From Paenibacillus eucommiae (GTDB lineage Bacteria > Bacillota > Bacilli > Paenibacillales > NBRC-103111), in the NCBI RefSeq assembly GCF_017874215.1, contig NZ_JAGGLB010000003.1:62001-126000 (forward strand): 64,000 nucleotides of DNA, written 5' to 3'. The notes below the pieces were generated by a model. That model was not told where the DNA came from. It was given only the letters and a program-made list of their open reading frames with translations, and searched no databases. Positions within the stretch are counted from its first letter, which is position 1, and every line of letters begins with the position of its first letter. Below, in pieces: positions 17,864 to 25,397 of this stretch. The position numbers were made by a program, and so were the translations under genes.

Positions 17864-18562
17864 TCAATCAGGTTTAATCTTTCTCAGTTTGATTGAAGAC
17901 AGGACATCATCGTTCAATGCTGGAGACAAATCACAGTTAGAACCTAGCCAAAAGTCGCCATAGCGCTCCATGACCAGCACGTCCCCACATCGGTAAAATG
18001 TATGAGTAGGTCCCTCTTCTTTGGGGCTTATATAGTAACCATTTAGCCACACATCTTCAATCGGCTTATCAAACAACTTCTGCATATTATCTAATTTATC
18101 TTCTATCATATAAAGATGTTTGCAGCCCAGAACAACCTCCTGTAAACAAAAACTTTTTAGAAAATGATATAAAGAGTCATTTACGATGATAGATCCCTCT
18201 GCATTGTCATCCCAAAGCAAGTGCTCGTCGCAGTAGACAGGAGAATCGTTGTTGCCTGCCTCCACTTGGCAAGTCCAGTTTGCTTGATTTTCCTCAAGAA
18301 ACGTAACCTTATCCTGATCCTTCTTGAGTCGCTCCACCGAATAAAGACAATCCTGTTGTTGAAATATCTCTGGAGAATTCTCGAGGTGATTGTCCGAACC
18401 ATCTTTCCAGCGTCCTGCAAACGTATATAATTCATGCAATGCCTTTGGCAGATATGCTGGAATCTCGTCCACTGGCACACCATAGGAGCTATCATACCTT
18501 CCGTACCAGTTGATTAGAAAATCCTTTAGATCGTCCAGTTGATTTGTATCTTTCAGAAGCAA
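17864..18562 (-). CDS. SMI1/KNR4 (SUKH) family protein
   Basis: 232 residues. The SUKH pattern runs from VDEIPAYLPKALHELYTFAG through WTCQVEAGNNDSPVYCDEHL to SLYHFLKSFCLQEVVLG. SUKH proteins are the commonest immunity proteins against polymorphic toxins of nuclease type, though stand-alone copies are frequent. TTG start with GGAGGAATTACA. It follows the DUF4304 gene at a 53 bp gap and the two may be one transcript, ending in element 10. No toxin gene is seen nearby. Confidence 0.8.
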   Translation of the reverse strand: MLLKDTNQLDDLKDFLINWYGRYDSSYGVPVDEIPAYLPKALHELYTFAGRWKDGSDNHLENSPEIFQQQDCLYSVERLKKDQDKVTFLEENQANWTCQVEAGNNDSPVYCDEHLLWDDNAEGSIIVNDSLYHFLKSFCLQEVVLGCKHLYMIEDKLDNMQKLFDKPIEDVWLNGYYISPKEEGPTHTFYRCGDVLVMERYGDFWLGSNCDLSPALNDDVLSSIKLRKIKPD

Positions 18563-18615
18563 TGTAATTCCTCCTGTTTAACTTTTCATTTCTCACTTAC
18601 GTTCACTATGCCGAC

Positions 18616-19227
18616 TTACAACTTATCAAATTCTACTCCGTATTTATTGAAGATAGCCTTGTATTTATTTTCGAATATGGTCCAACGATTTTCTGTTCCG
18701 TACTTTTCCTGCAAAGCCTCCCAATAATGTTTAGCCGCGGTTACATCCTTGGATTGTAATAATAAATGAAAGCTCTCTTCGCCCAGATGTAAAAATGGAC
18801 CTGAGGTGTAATAATCAACAATGGATCTGGCACTGGTCATAGTATCATAGAAATGAATAACCTCTTCTAATGCGCTTATCATCGTTTTTCTTAAATCATC
18901 CATATTCGTATCAGGAGTGATTGAAAATCGATCTGGAACAGACTTGGCAATTTCCCCGATTCTTGCTCTGAAGTGACACTCCACTTCTTGGGGTGCTGTC
19001 AGAATCTCTTTCGATTGTATTTGAGCCAACTCCGCAGCATAAATACCGCAATTCACATAAAACATTACATTGTCTGCTGAATTGCCAGAGGATTTCTGGA
19101 AATTGAACATGTAGATGAGGTTTTCTGTTATCTTATTGAAATTCAAACTCTTCTTAGTGAAGCCGTGCCTGGATAGGAACGGTTTTACGTCCTGCTTAAT
19201 CATATCGTTAAAAAGCTGCTGCAACAT
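18616..19227 (-). CDS. DUF4304 domain protein
   Basis: 203 residues. The N-terminal IKQDVKPFLSRHGFTKKSL with the following strand NLIYMFNFQKSS is the DUF4304 signature; the C-terminus has helical repeats (VTAAKHYWEALQEKYG). Members often lie beside SUKH proteins in toxin-immunity regions, as here. AGGAGGGATC precedes the ATG. Function unknown. Confidence 0.75.
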   Translation of the reverse strand: MLQQLFNDMIKQDVKPFLSRHGFTKKSLNFNKITENLIYMFNFQKSSGNSADNVMFYVNCGIYAAELAQIQSKEILTAPQEVECHFRARIGEIAKSVPDRFSITPDTNMDDLRKTMISALEEVIHFYDTMTSARSIVDYYTSGPFLHLGEESFHLLLQSKDVTAAKHYWEALQEKYGTENRWTIFENKYKAIFNKYGVEFDKL

Positions 19228-19311
19228 GATCCCTCCTAGAAGATATTTTCATTATTGCTACTTCTAAATATATACTAGCTCGCATTCCCTAATTTGTCCA
19301 AGTCGTTGAGC

Positions 19312-20298
19312 TTACTCTAACCATTTGTCTATTTCGTTTTTCATTTGATTTAGATAATCCTCATCCAAGTTAAAATACCAAATCCCATCTGCTCTTTTCC
19401 CACCAGTACCTTCAAGCGTGTAATTTGTAATAAAGTCTTCGTCATGTTCTAAAAAAATCTTAGCATTATCGATAATTTCACTCGAAGTCATATTTGTTCT
19501 AAGAGTCTCTCCTAAGGAATCCAGGATGGATGGTATTTTGGTTACATTCCCTAGTTCAATCATTCTTGAAATGGAAGCTTTAATAAAATCGACTTGCCTA
19601 TGTGTCCTATTTATATCTCCACCAGCATCTTCACGATAACGAACATAGTTTAATGAATCCTTCCCGTTATATAGTTCTTGTCCGCCTTTAATTACGAATT
19701 TCTCATGGTCTATATCATCATTTACTAAATCTTCAGTTATTGGAAGGCGAAGACCTCCCAAAGCATCTACAGTCTCTTCTACCCCTTTAAAATTAATTGT
19801 GGCATAATAATCGACTCTATGATCAAACAGATCCTCAATAGTTGAAACAGAGGCACTTGCTCCGCCAAAAGCATAAGCATGAGTAGCTTTGTCATGTGTT
19901 TTATTTTGTTTACTAGCCCCTAGAATTTTTACGTATGAATCTCGTGGTACTGATATCATTAATATTTTCTTTTCCTTTGGTCTTACAACTGAATAAATTA
20001 TCGTATCAGACCTGCCATTTTCTTTATTTCTTTGGTCAATTCCTAACAATAAAACTGTAAAAGGTTCGGAGTTATTAATAACTGTATTTACCTTAGTCCC
20101 TAGAGGCTCATAAGTCTTGTCTAGTTTTCTTTCTATTTTTGGAGCAACGATGTTATCAAATAGAAATAGCCCAATTTCTGTTCTCATCAAGTATCCTGCT
20201 ATAAATAAAACAATGAACGTAAATAGAACTAAATATCTAATTTGCTTTTTATTAAATAACCTTTTCCTTTGTTTGCTGCGTTCTAAACGATTAGTCAT
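19312..20298 (-). CDS. LytR-CpsA-Psr (LCP) family cell-wall protein
   Basis: 328 residues: a basic cytoplasmic tail, one membrane helix (about 21-42, YLVLFTFIVLFIAGYLM), then the extracellular LCP catalytic domain. Key motifs are LLGIDQR..GRSDTIIYSVV, ISVPRDSYVKI and YVRYREDAGGDINRTHRQ, which bind the polyprenyl pyrophosphate. LCP enzymes attach teichoic acids or capsule polymers to peptidoglycan. GGAGGATTTG lies upstream of the ATG. It stands alone and is not in a wall-polymer operon. Confidence 0.93.
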   Translation of the reverse strand: MTNRLERSKQRKRLFNKKQIRYLVLFTFIVLFIAGYLMRTEIGLFLFDNIVAPKIERKLDKTYEPLGTKVNTVINNSEPFTVLLLGIDQRNKENGRSDTIIYSVVRPKEKKILMISVPRDSYVKILGASKQNKTHDKATHAYAFGGASASVSTIEDLFDHRVDYYATINFKGVEETVDALGGLRLPITEDLVNDDIDHEKFVIKGGQELYNGKDSLNYVRYREDAGGDINRTHRQVDFIKASISRMIELGNVTKIPSILDSLGETLRTNMTSSEIIDNAKIFLEHDEDFITNYTLEGTGGKRADGIWYFNLDEDYLNQMKNEIDKWLE

Positions 20299-20420
20299 TA
20301 AACAAATCCTCCATTGTTAAATGATGTACATTTAGTTTAGACGTAAGGCTTTGGATAATCGTTCACATTTATCTTTTAATGGGCATTTATCTAATGAACG
20401 AAAATTCCATTTCGCACATG

Positions 20421-20468
20421 AAAAAAAGAGGCATCTCCGCCAACTCTTTTAACGGGGAGCCTCTTTTT
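20421..20468. terminator. Bidirectional rho-independent terminator
   Basis: AAAAAAAGAGGCATCTCC pairs with GGGGAGCCTCTTTTT, with T tracts on both strands. On the minus strand it follows the HAD gene at 20486. Confidence 0.75.
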
Positions 20469-20485
20469 CAGTTGTTGTTGAGTCG

Positions 20486-21211
20486 TCAATTCTTTGCTGA
20501 AGGCTCTCCGCCGCTGTCTGCCATAGGGGGACAGATGTCGAATAATTCCACTAAGCTTGTGATTGTATACGTACTTTGAATTTCTGCAGAATATTTTTGT
20601 GAGTTTCTGTTAATCCAGCAAGTATCAATTCCTGATAAAAGGCCACCTTTGATGTCGGTATTTAATGAATCCCCGATAATAAGTGCATTATCTATATTAA
20701 AATCTTTAATTTGACTCATCACATAATTGAAAAATTCTTTTGATGGCTTTTGAAATCCAATGCTTTGAGAATCAAAAATATTTTCAAAAAAAACATACAA
20801 GCCTGACTGCTTCAATCGCTTTATCTGAGTTTGGGTTATACCATTAGTGATAACAAACAGCCTATTGGATACAGATAAGCGCTGACACACTTCTAAAGCT
20901 CCATCCATAAGCAGCTGACTTCCATTGTTCAAAAGCTCTCTATATAGATTTTCCCATTCAATACCATCCACAACTTTTTCAAGTCTTAACATAGTTTCTG
21001 AAAATCTTGAGTTTAGCACAACATCTAATACAATATTACCATTTTCATAGTCAGCCCATAGTTGTTTGTTGATGGAGTTATATACTTGAAACAACTCATT
21101 CGAAAAAGTATATCCGTGATGCTGAAACAATTTGTTTAACGATTCAGTTTCATTAGCGCCAAAATCTAATAATGTATCATCTAAATCAAATAGAAGTATG
21201 TTATAACTCAT
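20486..21211 (-). CDS. HAD family hydrolase (YjjG-like 5'-nucleotidase)
   Basis: 241 residues from the ATG at 21211, which has GGGAGGAACA; the longer frame to 21373 is spurious. HAD motif I LLFDLDDTLLDFG carries the nucleophile and acid Asp; motif II VITNGITQTQ; motif III K with GFQKPSKEFF; motif IV IIGDSLNTDIKGG. The C1 helical cap fits the YjjG/YfnB noncanonical nucleotidase group, which dephosphorylates unusual nucleoside monophosphates. Terminator at 20421. Monocistronic. Confidence 0.9.
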   Translation of the reverse strand: MSYNILLFDLDDTLLDFGANETESLNKLFQHHGYTFSNELFQVYNSINKQLWADYENGNIVLDVVLNSRFSETMLRLEKVVDGIEWENLYRELLNNGSQLLMDGALEVCQRLSVSNRLFVITNGITQTQIKRLKQSGLYVFFENIFDSQSIGFQKPSKEFFNYVMSQIKDFNIDNALIIGDSLNTDIKGGLLSGIDTCWINRNSQKYSAEIQSTYTITSLVELFDICPPMADSGGEPSAKN

Positions 21212-21250
21212 TGTTCCTCCCGGGGATATTGCAAGTCTTAGACTAAAGTC

Positions 21251-21281
21251 AATCCCCGCACATAATCGATGTACGGGGATT
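21251..21281 (-). terminator. Hairpin downstream of the AhpD-like gene
   Basis: AATCCCCG and CGGGGATT form a stem around a 15-base loop, 40 bp beyond the stop of the gene at 21321. The T tract is poor, so a terminator call is moderate. Confidence 0.45.
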
Positions 21282-21320
21282 GAGCCTGCCCAAATGACAT
21301 CATTATGGCCAATCGGCAGT

Positions 21321-21764
21321 TCACTCCTTTTCAGGGAACATCCCCGTGGAGATGGCGATTCGATTCCATGCATTAATTGTATTGATGGCCATAATAATTG
21401 TCACATATTCTTCCTCATCCACATGTGCCCGAACTTTTTCATACAAATCCTGCGGCACGCCTTGCTCGGAGATACGGGTTACAGCTTCCGTGAGCTCAAG
21501 CACCACTCTTTCTTTGTCAGAATAAAAGGGTGCTTCACGCCACGCGCTAAGTAAATAAAGCCGCTGCTCTGTCTCGCCCATTTTCCGCGAATCTCGTGTA
21601 TGCATGTCCAGACAATAAGCACATCCGTTAATTTGTGATGCTCTGATTTTAATCAGTTCATACAGTTTTGCATCCAACCCACTTGTCTTAATAAATCCTT
21701 CCAGCTTCATCATCGCTTGCATAGCACCTGGATTTGCACTGGCATGAATTAATCTTACCTTCAT
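21321..21764 (-). CDS. Carboxymuconolactone decarboxylase / AhpD-like protein
   Basis: 147 residues from the ATG at 21764 behind GGAGGAGATCACT. The active CxxC stands in SQINGCAYCLDMHTRDSRKM with the conserved Glu and His of AhpD-type peroxidases. Such proteins reduce peroxides or handle thiol stress. The gene is divergent from an Rrf2 regulator (21997), which probably represses it; a perfect 7-bp-arm palindrome lies between them. A paralogue at 45881 has the same motif but is under an ECF41 sigma factor. Confidence 0.9.
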   Translation of the reverse strand: MKVRLIHASANPGAMQAMMKLEGFIKTSGLDAKLYELIKIRASQINGCAYCLDMHTRDSRKMGETEQRLYLLSAWREAPFYSDKERVVLELTEAVTRISEQGVPQDLYEKVRAHVDEEEYVTIIMAINTINAWNRIAISTGMFPEKE

Positions 21765-21824
21765 AGTGATCTCCTCCGTGAACAATATTTTTTATCTTGC
21801 CTCTATAGGTTAATGACGACAACA

Positions 21825-21839
21825 TTAATCGACGATTAA
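21825..21839. promoter_or_regulatory. Palindromic operator, likely for the Rrf2 regulator
   Basis: TTAATCGACGATTAA is a perfect 15-base palindrome (7-base arms, central A) between the divergent AhpD-like and Rrf2 genes; a half-like copy TATCGTTAAT follows at 21842. It overlaps the likely promoter of the AhpD-like gene. Confidence 0.55.
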
Positions 21840-21996
21840 CCTTATCGTTAATATATCTTTTTAATTCATAGTTGTCAACCAAAAATCATGAGTCATTTAA
21901 AGGAAATACCCAAAAGCCATATTTGACAAGGGATTTAAATCCACCTAATATGATTAATAACAACCTTATATCAATATCTAGAAAGCTGGTGTTTGC

Positions 21997-22500
21997 ATGC
22001 AGTATAGTATTGGCGTTGAATATGGACTGCATTGCTTGGTATATTTAATTGATATTCCTCCTGATTCTACTATTGGGATTAAAGAGCTTTCCGCTTTTCA
22101 AGGCGTTTCGGAGACTTATCTTTCGAAGATTTTTGCTAAATTAACAAAAGCCGGTATCGTAAGCTCTGTTCCTGGTGTAAAAGGCGGCTATAGATTAGCC
22201 AAGTCTCCTGCGGATATTTCTTTTTGGGATGTAGTTGTAGCTGTTGAAGGTGCTACCCCCATTTTTCAATGTAAAAACATCAAAAATAATAGCTATCTAT
22301 GCCGTGATGAAGACTATGCAGCATGCGCTCAAGCCTCTCCCTGTGTGATTAACTTAACTATGCTCGAAGCTGAAGATAGTATGCGCAATGTTCTGCGTAA
22401 CAAGTCACTTACATGGTTGAATGAAGAGCTTGATCGCGTATTAACCCCTCAATCGCGTAAAGATACTCGTGAATATTTTGCTAATAGCAACAATGTTTAA
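21997..22500 (+). CDS. Rrf2 family transcriptional regulator
   Basis: 167 residues. Winged helix: IGIKELSAFQGVSETYLSKI, then FAKLTKAGIVSSVPGVKGGY, the standard Rrf2 wing. Four Cys in the C-terminal part (FQCKNI, YLCRDED, ACAQASPC) could hold a cluster or sense thiol oxidation. It is larger than the YwnA/HypR type. Divergent from the AhpD-like gene and presumably its repressor, derepressed by oxidants or electrophiles. Ends at a bidirectional terminator (22540). Confidence 0.88.
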   Translation: MQYSIGVEYGLHCLVYLIDIPPDSTIGIKELSAFQGVSETYLSKIFAKLTKAGIVSSVPGVKGGYRLAKSPADISFWDVVVAVEGATPIFQCKNIKNNSYLCRDEDYAACAQASPCVINLTMLEAEDSMRNVLRNKSLTWLNEELDRVLTPQSRKDTREYFANSNNV

Positions 22501-22539
22501 TCGTGAATTTAAAATAATAACTTCTCATGCCGAAGACGC

Positions 22540-22590
22540 AAAAACAGCGGCAGCCTTGGAATTAAAATCCCAGGCTGCCGCTGTTTTTTT
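22540..22590. terminator. Strong bidirectional terminator
   Basis: AACAGCGGCAGCCTTGG and CCCAGGCTGCCGCTGTT form a 16-17 bp stem flanked by A and T tracts, between the convergent Rrf2 and GNAT genes. Confidence 0.85.
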
Positions 22591-22635
22591 AGGAGTGACA
22601 CGTCGTCGAAAGTCATATGTTCCGCAACTTCTATT

Positions 22636-23196
22636 TTACCCTCGATTATTTGATACCTTAGCATATTTATTTTGATCCATATAAAATAAAACATGCTTAT
22701 TTAATGGACTGTCCTTATCAACTTTCGGGTGATGGAAATTTTTAATAAAATTCATACCGATTTTTACCATTACGTTTTTCGAAGGCTCATTAACATCGGC
22801 AGTAAAACTATAAACTTCACTAAACTTCAATTCGTTAAATCCATATTGTAGACAGGCTGCCGCCCCCTCAGTTGCATATCCTTTCCCCCACGCCTCTTTT
22901 TTCAGTCTCCAGCCAATCTCTATGCATGGTGTAAAATTTGCTTCAAATGTTGCCTGATGAAATCCAATAAACCCTATAAACTCATTATTTTCCTTTACAT
23001 CTACCGCATAGAACCCAAACCCGCATTCTTTAAACTCGGATACAATTGATTCATAGAACACTTTTGTTTCTTCGGGCGATAAGGATTTAGGGAAATACCT
23101 CATAACTTGTTCATCCTCATTTAGCCGACTAAATGGCTCTAAGTCAGATTCTTTCCAGTCGCGTAACTGCAATCTCGATGTTTCTAAATATATCAT
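22636..23196 (-). CDS. GNAT family N-acetyltransferase (RimJ/RimL-like)
   Basis: 186 residues from the ATG at 23196 (MIYLETSRLQLRDWKESD), the usual opening of this group; the frame extends 8 codons upstream without support. Acetyl-CoA loop: WRLKKEAWGKGYATEGAAAC. The C-terminal motif EPSKNVMVKIGMNFI fits. Substrate may be a protein N-terminus or small amine. Its start lies directly against CGTTAG element 11. Confidence 0.88.
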   Translation of the reverse strand: MIYLETSRLQLRDWKESDLEPFSRLNEDEQVMRYFPKSLSPEETKVFYESIVSEFKECGFGFYAVDVKENNEFIGFIGFHQATFEANFTPCIEIGWRLKKEAWGKGYATEGAAACLQYGFNELKFSEVYSFTADVNEPSKNVMVKIGMNFIKNFHHPKVDKDSPLNKHVLFYMDQNKYAKVSNNRG

Positions 23197-23199
23197 TTC

Positions 23200-23259
23200 A
23201 CACCACCTGCCCTTTAGCATAATGAAAAAGGAGCGGCTGCCGCGGCAAACTGTCCCCTT
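23200..23259. repeat. CGTTAG element 11
   Basis: Left core ACCACCTGCCCTTTAGCATA (23201), hairpin AAGGAGCGGCTGCC...GGCAAACTGTCCCCTT (23228-23259); right core decayed. Confidence 0.65.
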
Positions 23260-23287
23260 AGTTGATTAAACAATTATATTACCATAT

Positions 23288-23328
23288 TATTCAGCGTAAC
23301 GAAGTGCTACCTCGCGGCAACCCTTCTA
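23288..23328. repeat. CGTTAG element 11b (partial)
   Basis: ATTCAGCGTAACGAAG followed by TGCTACC..GCGGCAACCCTTC, close to the hairpin type of elements 15 and 19. Confidence 0.4.
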
Positions 23329-23450
23329 AAAATCGTCGATTAACGAAAGTCCATTGATGATCCGAATCCGACTATCTTGAAGAAAATCGCGAGTCCAATC
23401 GTCCGGCTGACGTAAATCCCAGCTCCGGTACATACCGATGACTACAACAT
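23325..23450 (-). pseudogene. C-terminal relic of an aminoglycoside phosphotransferase family gene
   Basis: The minus strand encodes MYRSWDLRQPDDWTRDFLQD then SRIRIINGLSLIDDF and a stop. This matches the C-terminal helices of the phosphotransferase at 10129 (LYRNGNMDALDDWSQEFLKR, NNLSLIEMDDI). The rest of the gene is missing. It lies between element copies 11b and 12. Confidence 0.65.
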
Positions 23451-23570
23451 TTAATAAATGGGCGCCTGGTGACATACGCAAACCTCACTTCAACGAAGCA
23501 TTATTTTTCATAGCAATCATAACCACCCAGGTTTTTACAGTCAATGGAAAGATTACTTATAATAACAATT

Positions 23571-23594
23571 ACGCTATCCTGCCCATTAGTATAG
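23571..23594. repeat. CGTTAG element 12 (left core)
   Basis: CGCTATCCTGCCCATTAGTA; followed by GGTTACCTGCC..GCAGCAGAATGGATAACT, a decayed hairpin, with no right core. Confidence 0.6.
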
Positions 23595-23723
23595 TGGTTA
23601 CCTGCCGAAGCAGCAGAATGGATAACTTAATAGATTGCTTTAATTGACGAGGCGCATTTTGTTATAATGGTCACAACGCTAGACGAAGCTGCACATCACC
23701 AGTGAAATGAGGAGGTTGTCTTT

Positions 23724-24386
23724 TTGAACAAGAAGCAATTCATGGCAAGATGGGACGACGAGCAGCTCGCTGAAGCGAATCGAGCATTGGCCGCTGTTAC
23801 TGGCAAACAAAACCTGCACAAAAAAGAACGTTCCTTTCCTTCCTCTCCCTTTGGACAGACCGATACAGGACTAGAAGATTTTCGGGGAGTCGTTTTGACA
23901 GAGACAGTTCAGTACCTAACTTTACATCAAGTAGATTTGTCTTATGCGCGTTTCGTGGAAGCTACAAGTTTGAACACCTCAAATTTCACGAATTGCTGCT
24001 TTGATGGGGTTAAGCTGGATGGCAGGTTTATGACACGTCAATTCAGCCACTGTTCGTTTCGAGGGGCGAATCTGAGTAATGCCAGGATTAGCGAGCAATT
24101 TGAGGATTGCGATTTTACAAGAAGTAATTTAAGCAAAGCAATAGCAAGGGATGTATCTTTCACACGATGCCGGTTTTCCAATGTTAATTTTCGCGGCGCC
24201 ATGTTTATGTATTGTCGGTTTGAGGAATGCAGCTTTGATGGGGCTGTTTTTCATTTCAGCTCATTAGCTGGAAGTCGTTTTGTGGGAGAGACAGATTTGC
24301 TTCCTGTATGGGGGAATACGATAATGGACGGTGTCAAAATCAATGGGGAAACTCTTGCTAAACCACCGGAATCGGAGAGCATGTGA
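23724..24386 (+). CDS. Pentapeptide repeat protein
   Basis: 220 residues, TTG start behind GAGGAGG. Pentapeptide coils A(D/N)LXX run from about residue 70 to 190: HQVDLSYARF, CSFRGANLSNARI, CDFTRSNLSKAI, CRFSNVNFRGAMF. These form a right-handed square beta-helix; some relatives (Qnr, MfpA) protect gyrase by mimicking DNA, but this one has irregular coils and no clear Qnr loops, so resistance is not implied. First gene of a plus-strand insertion beside cassette remains. Confidence 0.85.
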   Translation: MNKKQFMARWDDEQLAEANRALAAVTGKQNLHKKERSFPSSPFGQTDTGLEDFRGVVLTETVQYLTLHQVDLSYARFVEATSLNTSNFTNCCFDGVKLDGRFMTRQFSHCSFRGANLSNARISEQFEDCDFTRSNLSKAIARDVSFTRCRFSNVNFRGAMFMYCRFEECSFDGAVFHFSSLAGSRFVGETDLLPVWGNTIMDGVKINGETLAKPPESESM

Positions 24387-24488
24387 ACTGTGATGGAGCG
24401 AAGATGTGATACATATATTTCTATAGAACCTTCCTCCACCACTTCTACAGACCACCTTATAATGGCCCGAATTTACTATGAAATGTAA

Positions 24489-25397
24489 TTATGTTTTCTT
24501 TCTTTCCTTAAGCGAATATTCAATGATAAAATCCAACAGTTGACTGAATGAAATCCCCGCCGCTTTGGCACTTTTGGGCAGGAGGCTATTTTTCGTCAGG
24601 CCAGGCAGTGTATTCACTTCCATTACATATGGAATTCCATCTTTAAGAATCATATCAATTCGGGCGTAAACGCTGCATTTCAATGTTTTATAACAGCCTA
24701 GCGCAGAAGCACGGACCTGCTCAAAAATATCGGGAGGCAATTGGATCACTTGTTCATCGGCCCCGCCGTCGTCATACTTGGAAGAGTAGTCAAAAAATTC
24801 GGATTTAGACCGAATCGCAATGATGGGAAGAAGTTTTCCGTTTAAGATGGAGCAGGTTATCTCTTCACCACTAATATATGGCTCGATCAACACTTCATCA
24901 TCCCATCGAAAGGTTTCGTGTACCTCAGGTACTAACGTTTCTTTGTTTTTTATAATTTGGATTCCTATACTCGAACCGCCTGAATTTGGCTTCACAATAA
25001 CCGGATATCCCAGCCGTTCGACGGCTCCAATAGATAATTCATCTATACTACTCAAATGAATCCAATCAGGGGTGGGGATACCTTCATTGCGAAATAGTTT
25101 TTTGGAAATATTCTTATCCATGCTCAGGCTGCTCGATAAAACGCCGCACCCGGTATAAGGAACGCAAAGTGTTTCAAGTGCTCCTTGAATCGTTCCATCT
25201 TCCCCATACTTTCCATGAAGCGCAAGCAGTGCCACATCAATATGTTTCACTTGTTCAACGAGTTCATCTTTACTATTGATTTCAATTGGATACAACTCAT
25301 ATTTTTCTCTATCCAAATTAGCAATCATTTCTCTCCCAGTCATAAGGGATACCTCTCTTTCTGATGAAGTCCCCCCCATAATCACACCAACTCTCAT
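24489..25397 (-). CDS. ddl: D-alanine--D-alanine ligase
   Basis: 302 residues, ATP-grasp fold. Opening VGVIMGGTSSEREVSLMTG, LALHGKYGEDGTIQG, the glycine loop VKPNSGGSSIGIQ, and metal ligands in YVMEVNTLPGLT. The omega loop reads EFFDYSSKYDDGG: the Lys-Tyr pair of D-Ala-D-Ala ligases is kept, whereas D-Ala-D-Lac enzymes have KF, so ordinary D-Ala-D-Ala specificity is predicted. Length suits the short DdlB class. Its ATG overlaps the stop of the upstream aminotransferase-like gene by 4 bp (25394-25397), so they are translationally coupled. Probably an extra copy beside the housekeeping ddl. Confidence 0.93.
   Translation of the reverse strand: MRVGVIMGGTSSEREVSLMTGREMIANLDREKYELYPIEINSKDELVEQVKHIDVALLALHGKYGEDGTIQGALETLCVPYTGCGVLSSSLSMDKNISKKLFRNEGIPTPDWIHLSSIDELSIGAVERLGYPVIVKPNSGGSSIGIQIIKNKETLVPEVHETFRWDDEVLIEPYISGEEITCSILNGKLLPIIAIRSKSEFFDYSSKYDDGGADEQVIQLPPDIFEQVRASALGCYKTLKCSVYARIDMILKDGIPYVMEVNTLPGLTKNSLLPKSAKAAGISFSQLLDFIIEYSLKERKKT

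Larger units (their letters stand above)
23197..23723. other. Intergenic stretch with element copies and a phosphotransferase relic
   Basis: Contains elements 11, 11b and 12 and the tail of a broken phosphotransferase gene, a place where cassettes were apparently lost. No intact gene. Confidence 0.55.

Noticed and set aside
23724-24386. The pentapeptide protein as a Qnr-type quinolone resistance gene
   Set aside because: Coils are irregular and the loops and dimer end typical of Qnr are not seen.
24489-25397. Vancomycin-type D-Ala-D-Lac ligase
   Set aside because: The omega loop has SSKY, the D-Ala-D-Ala form, and no vanH or vanX neighbour exists.
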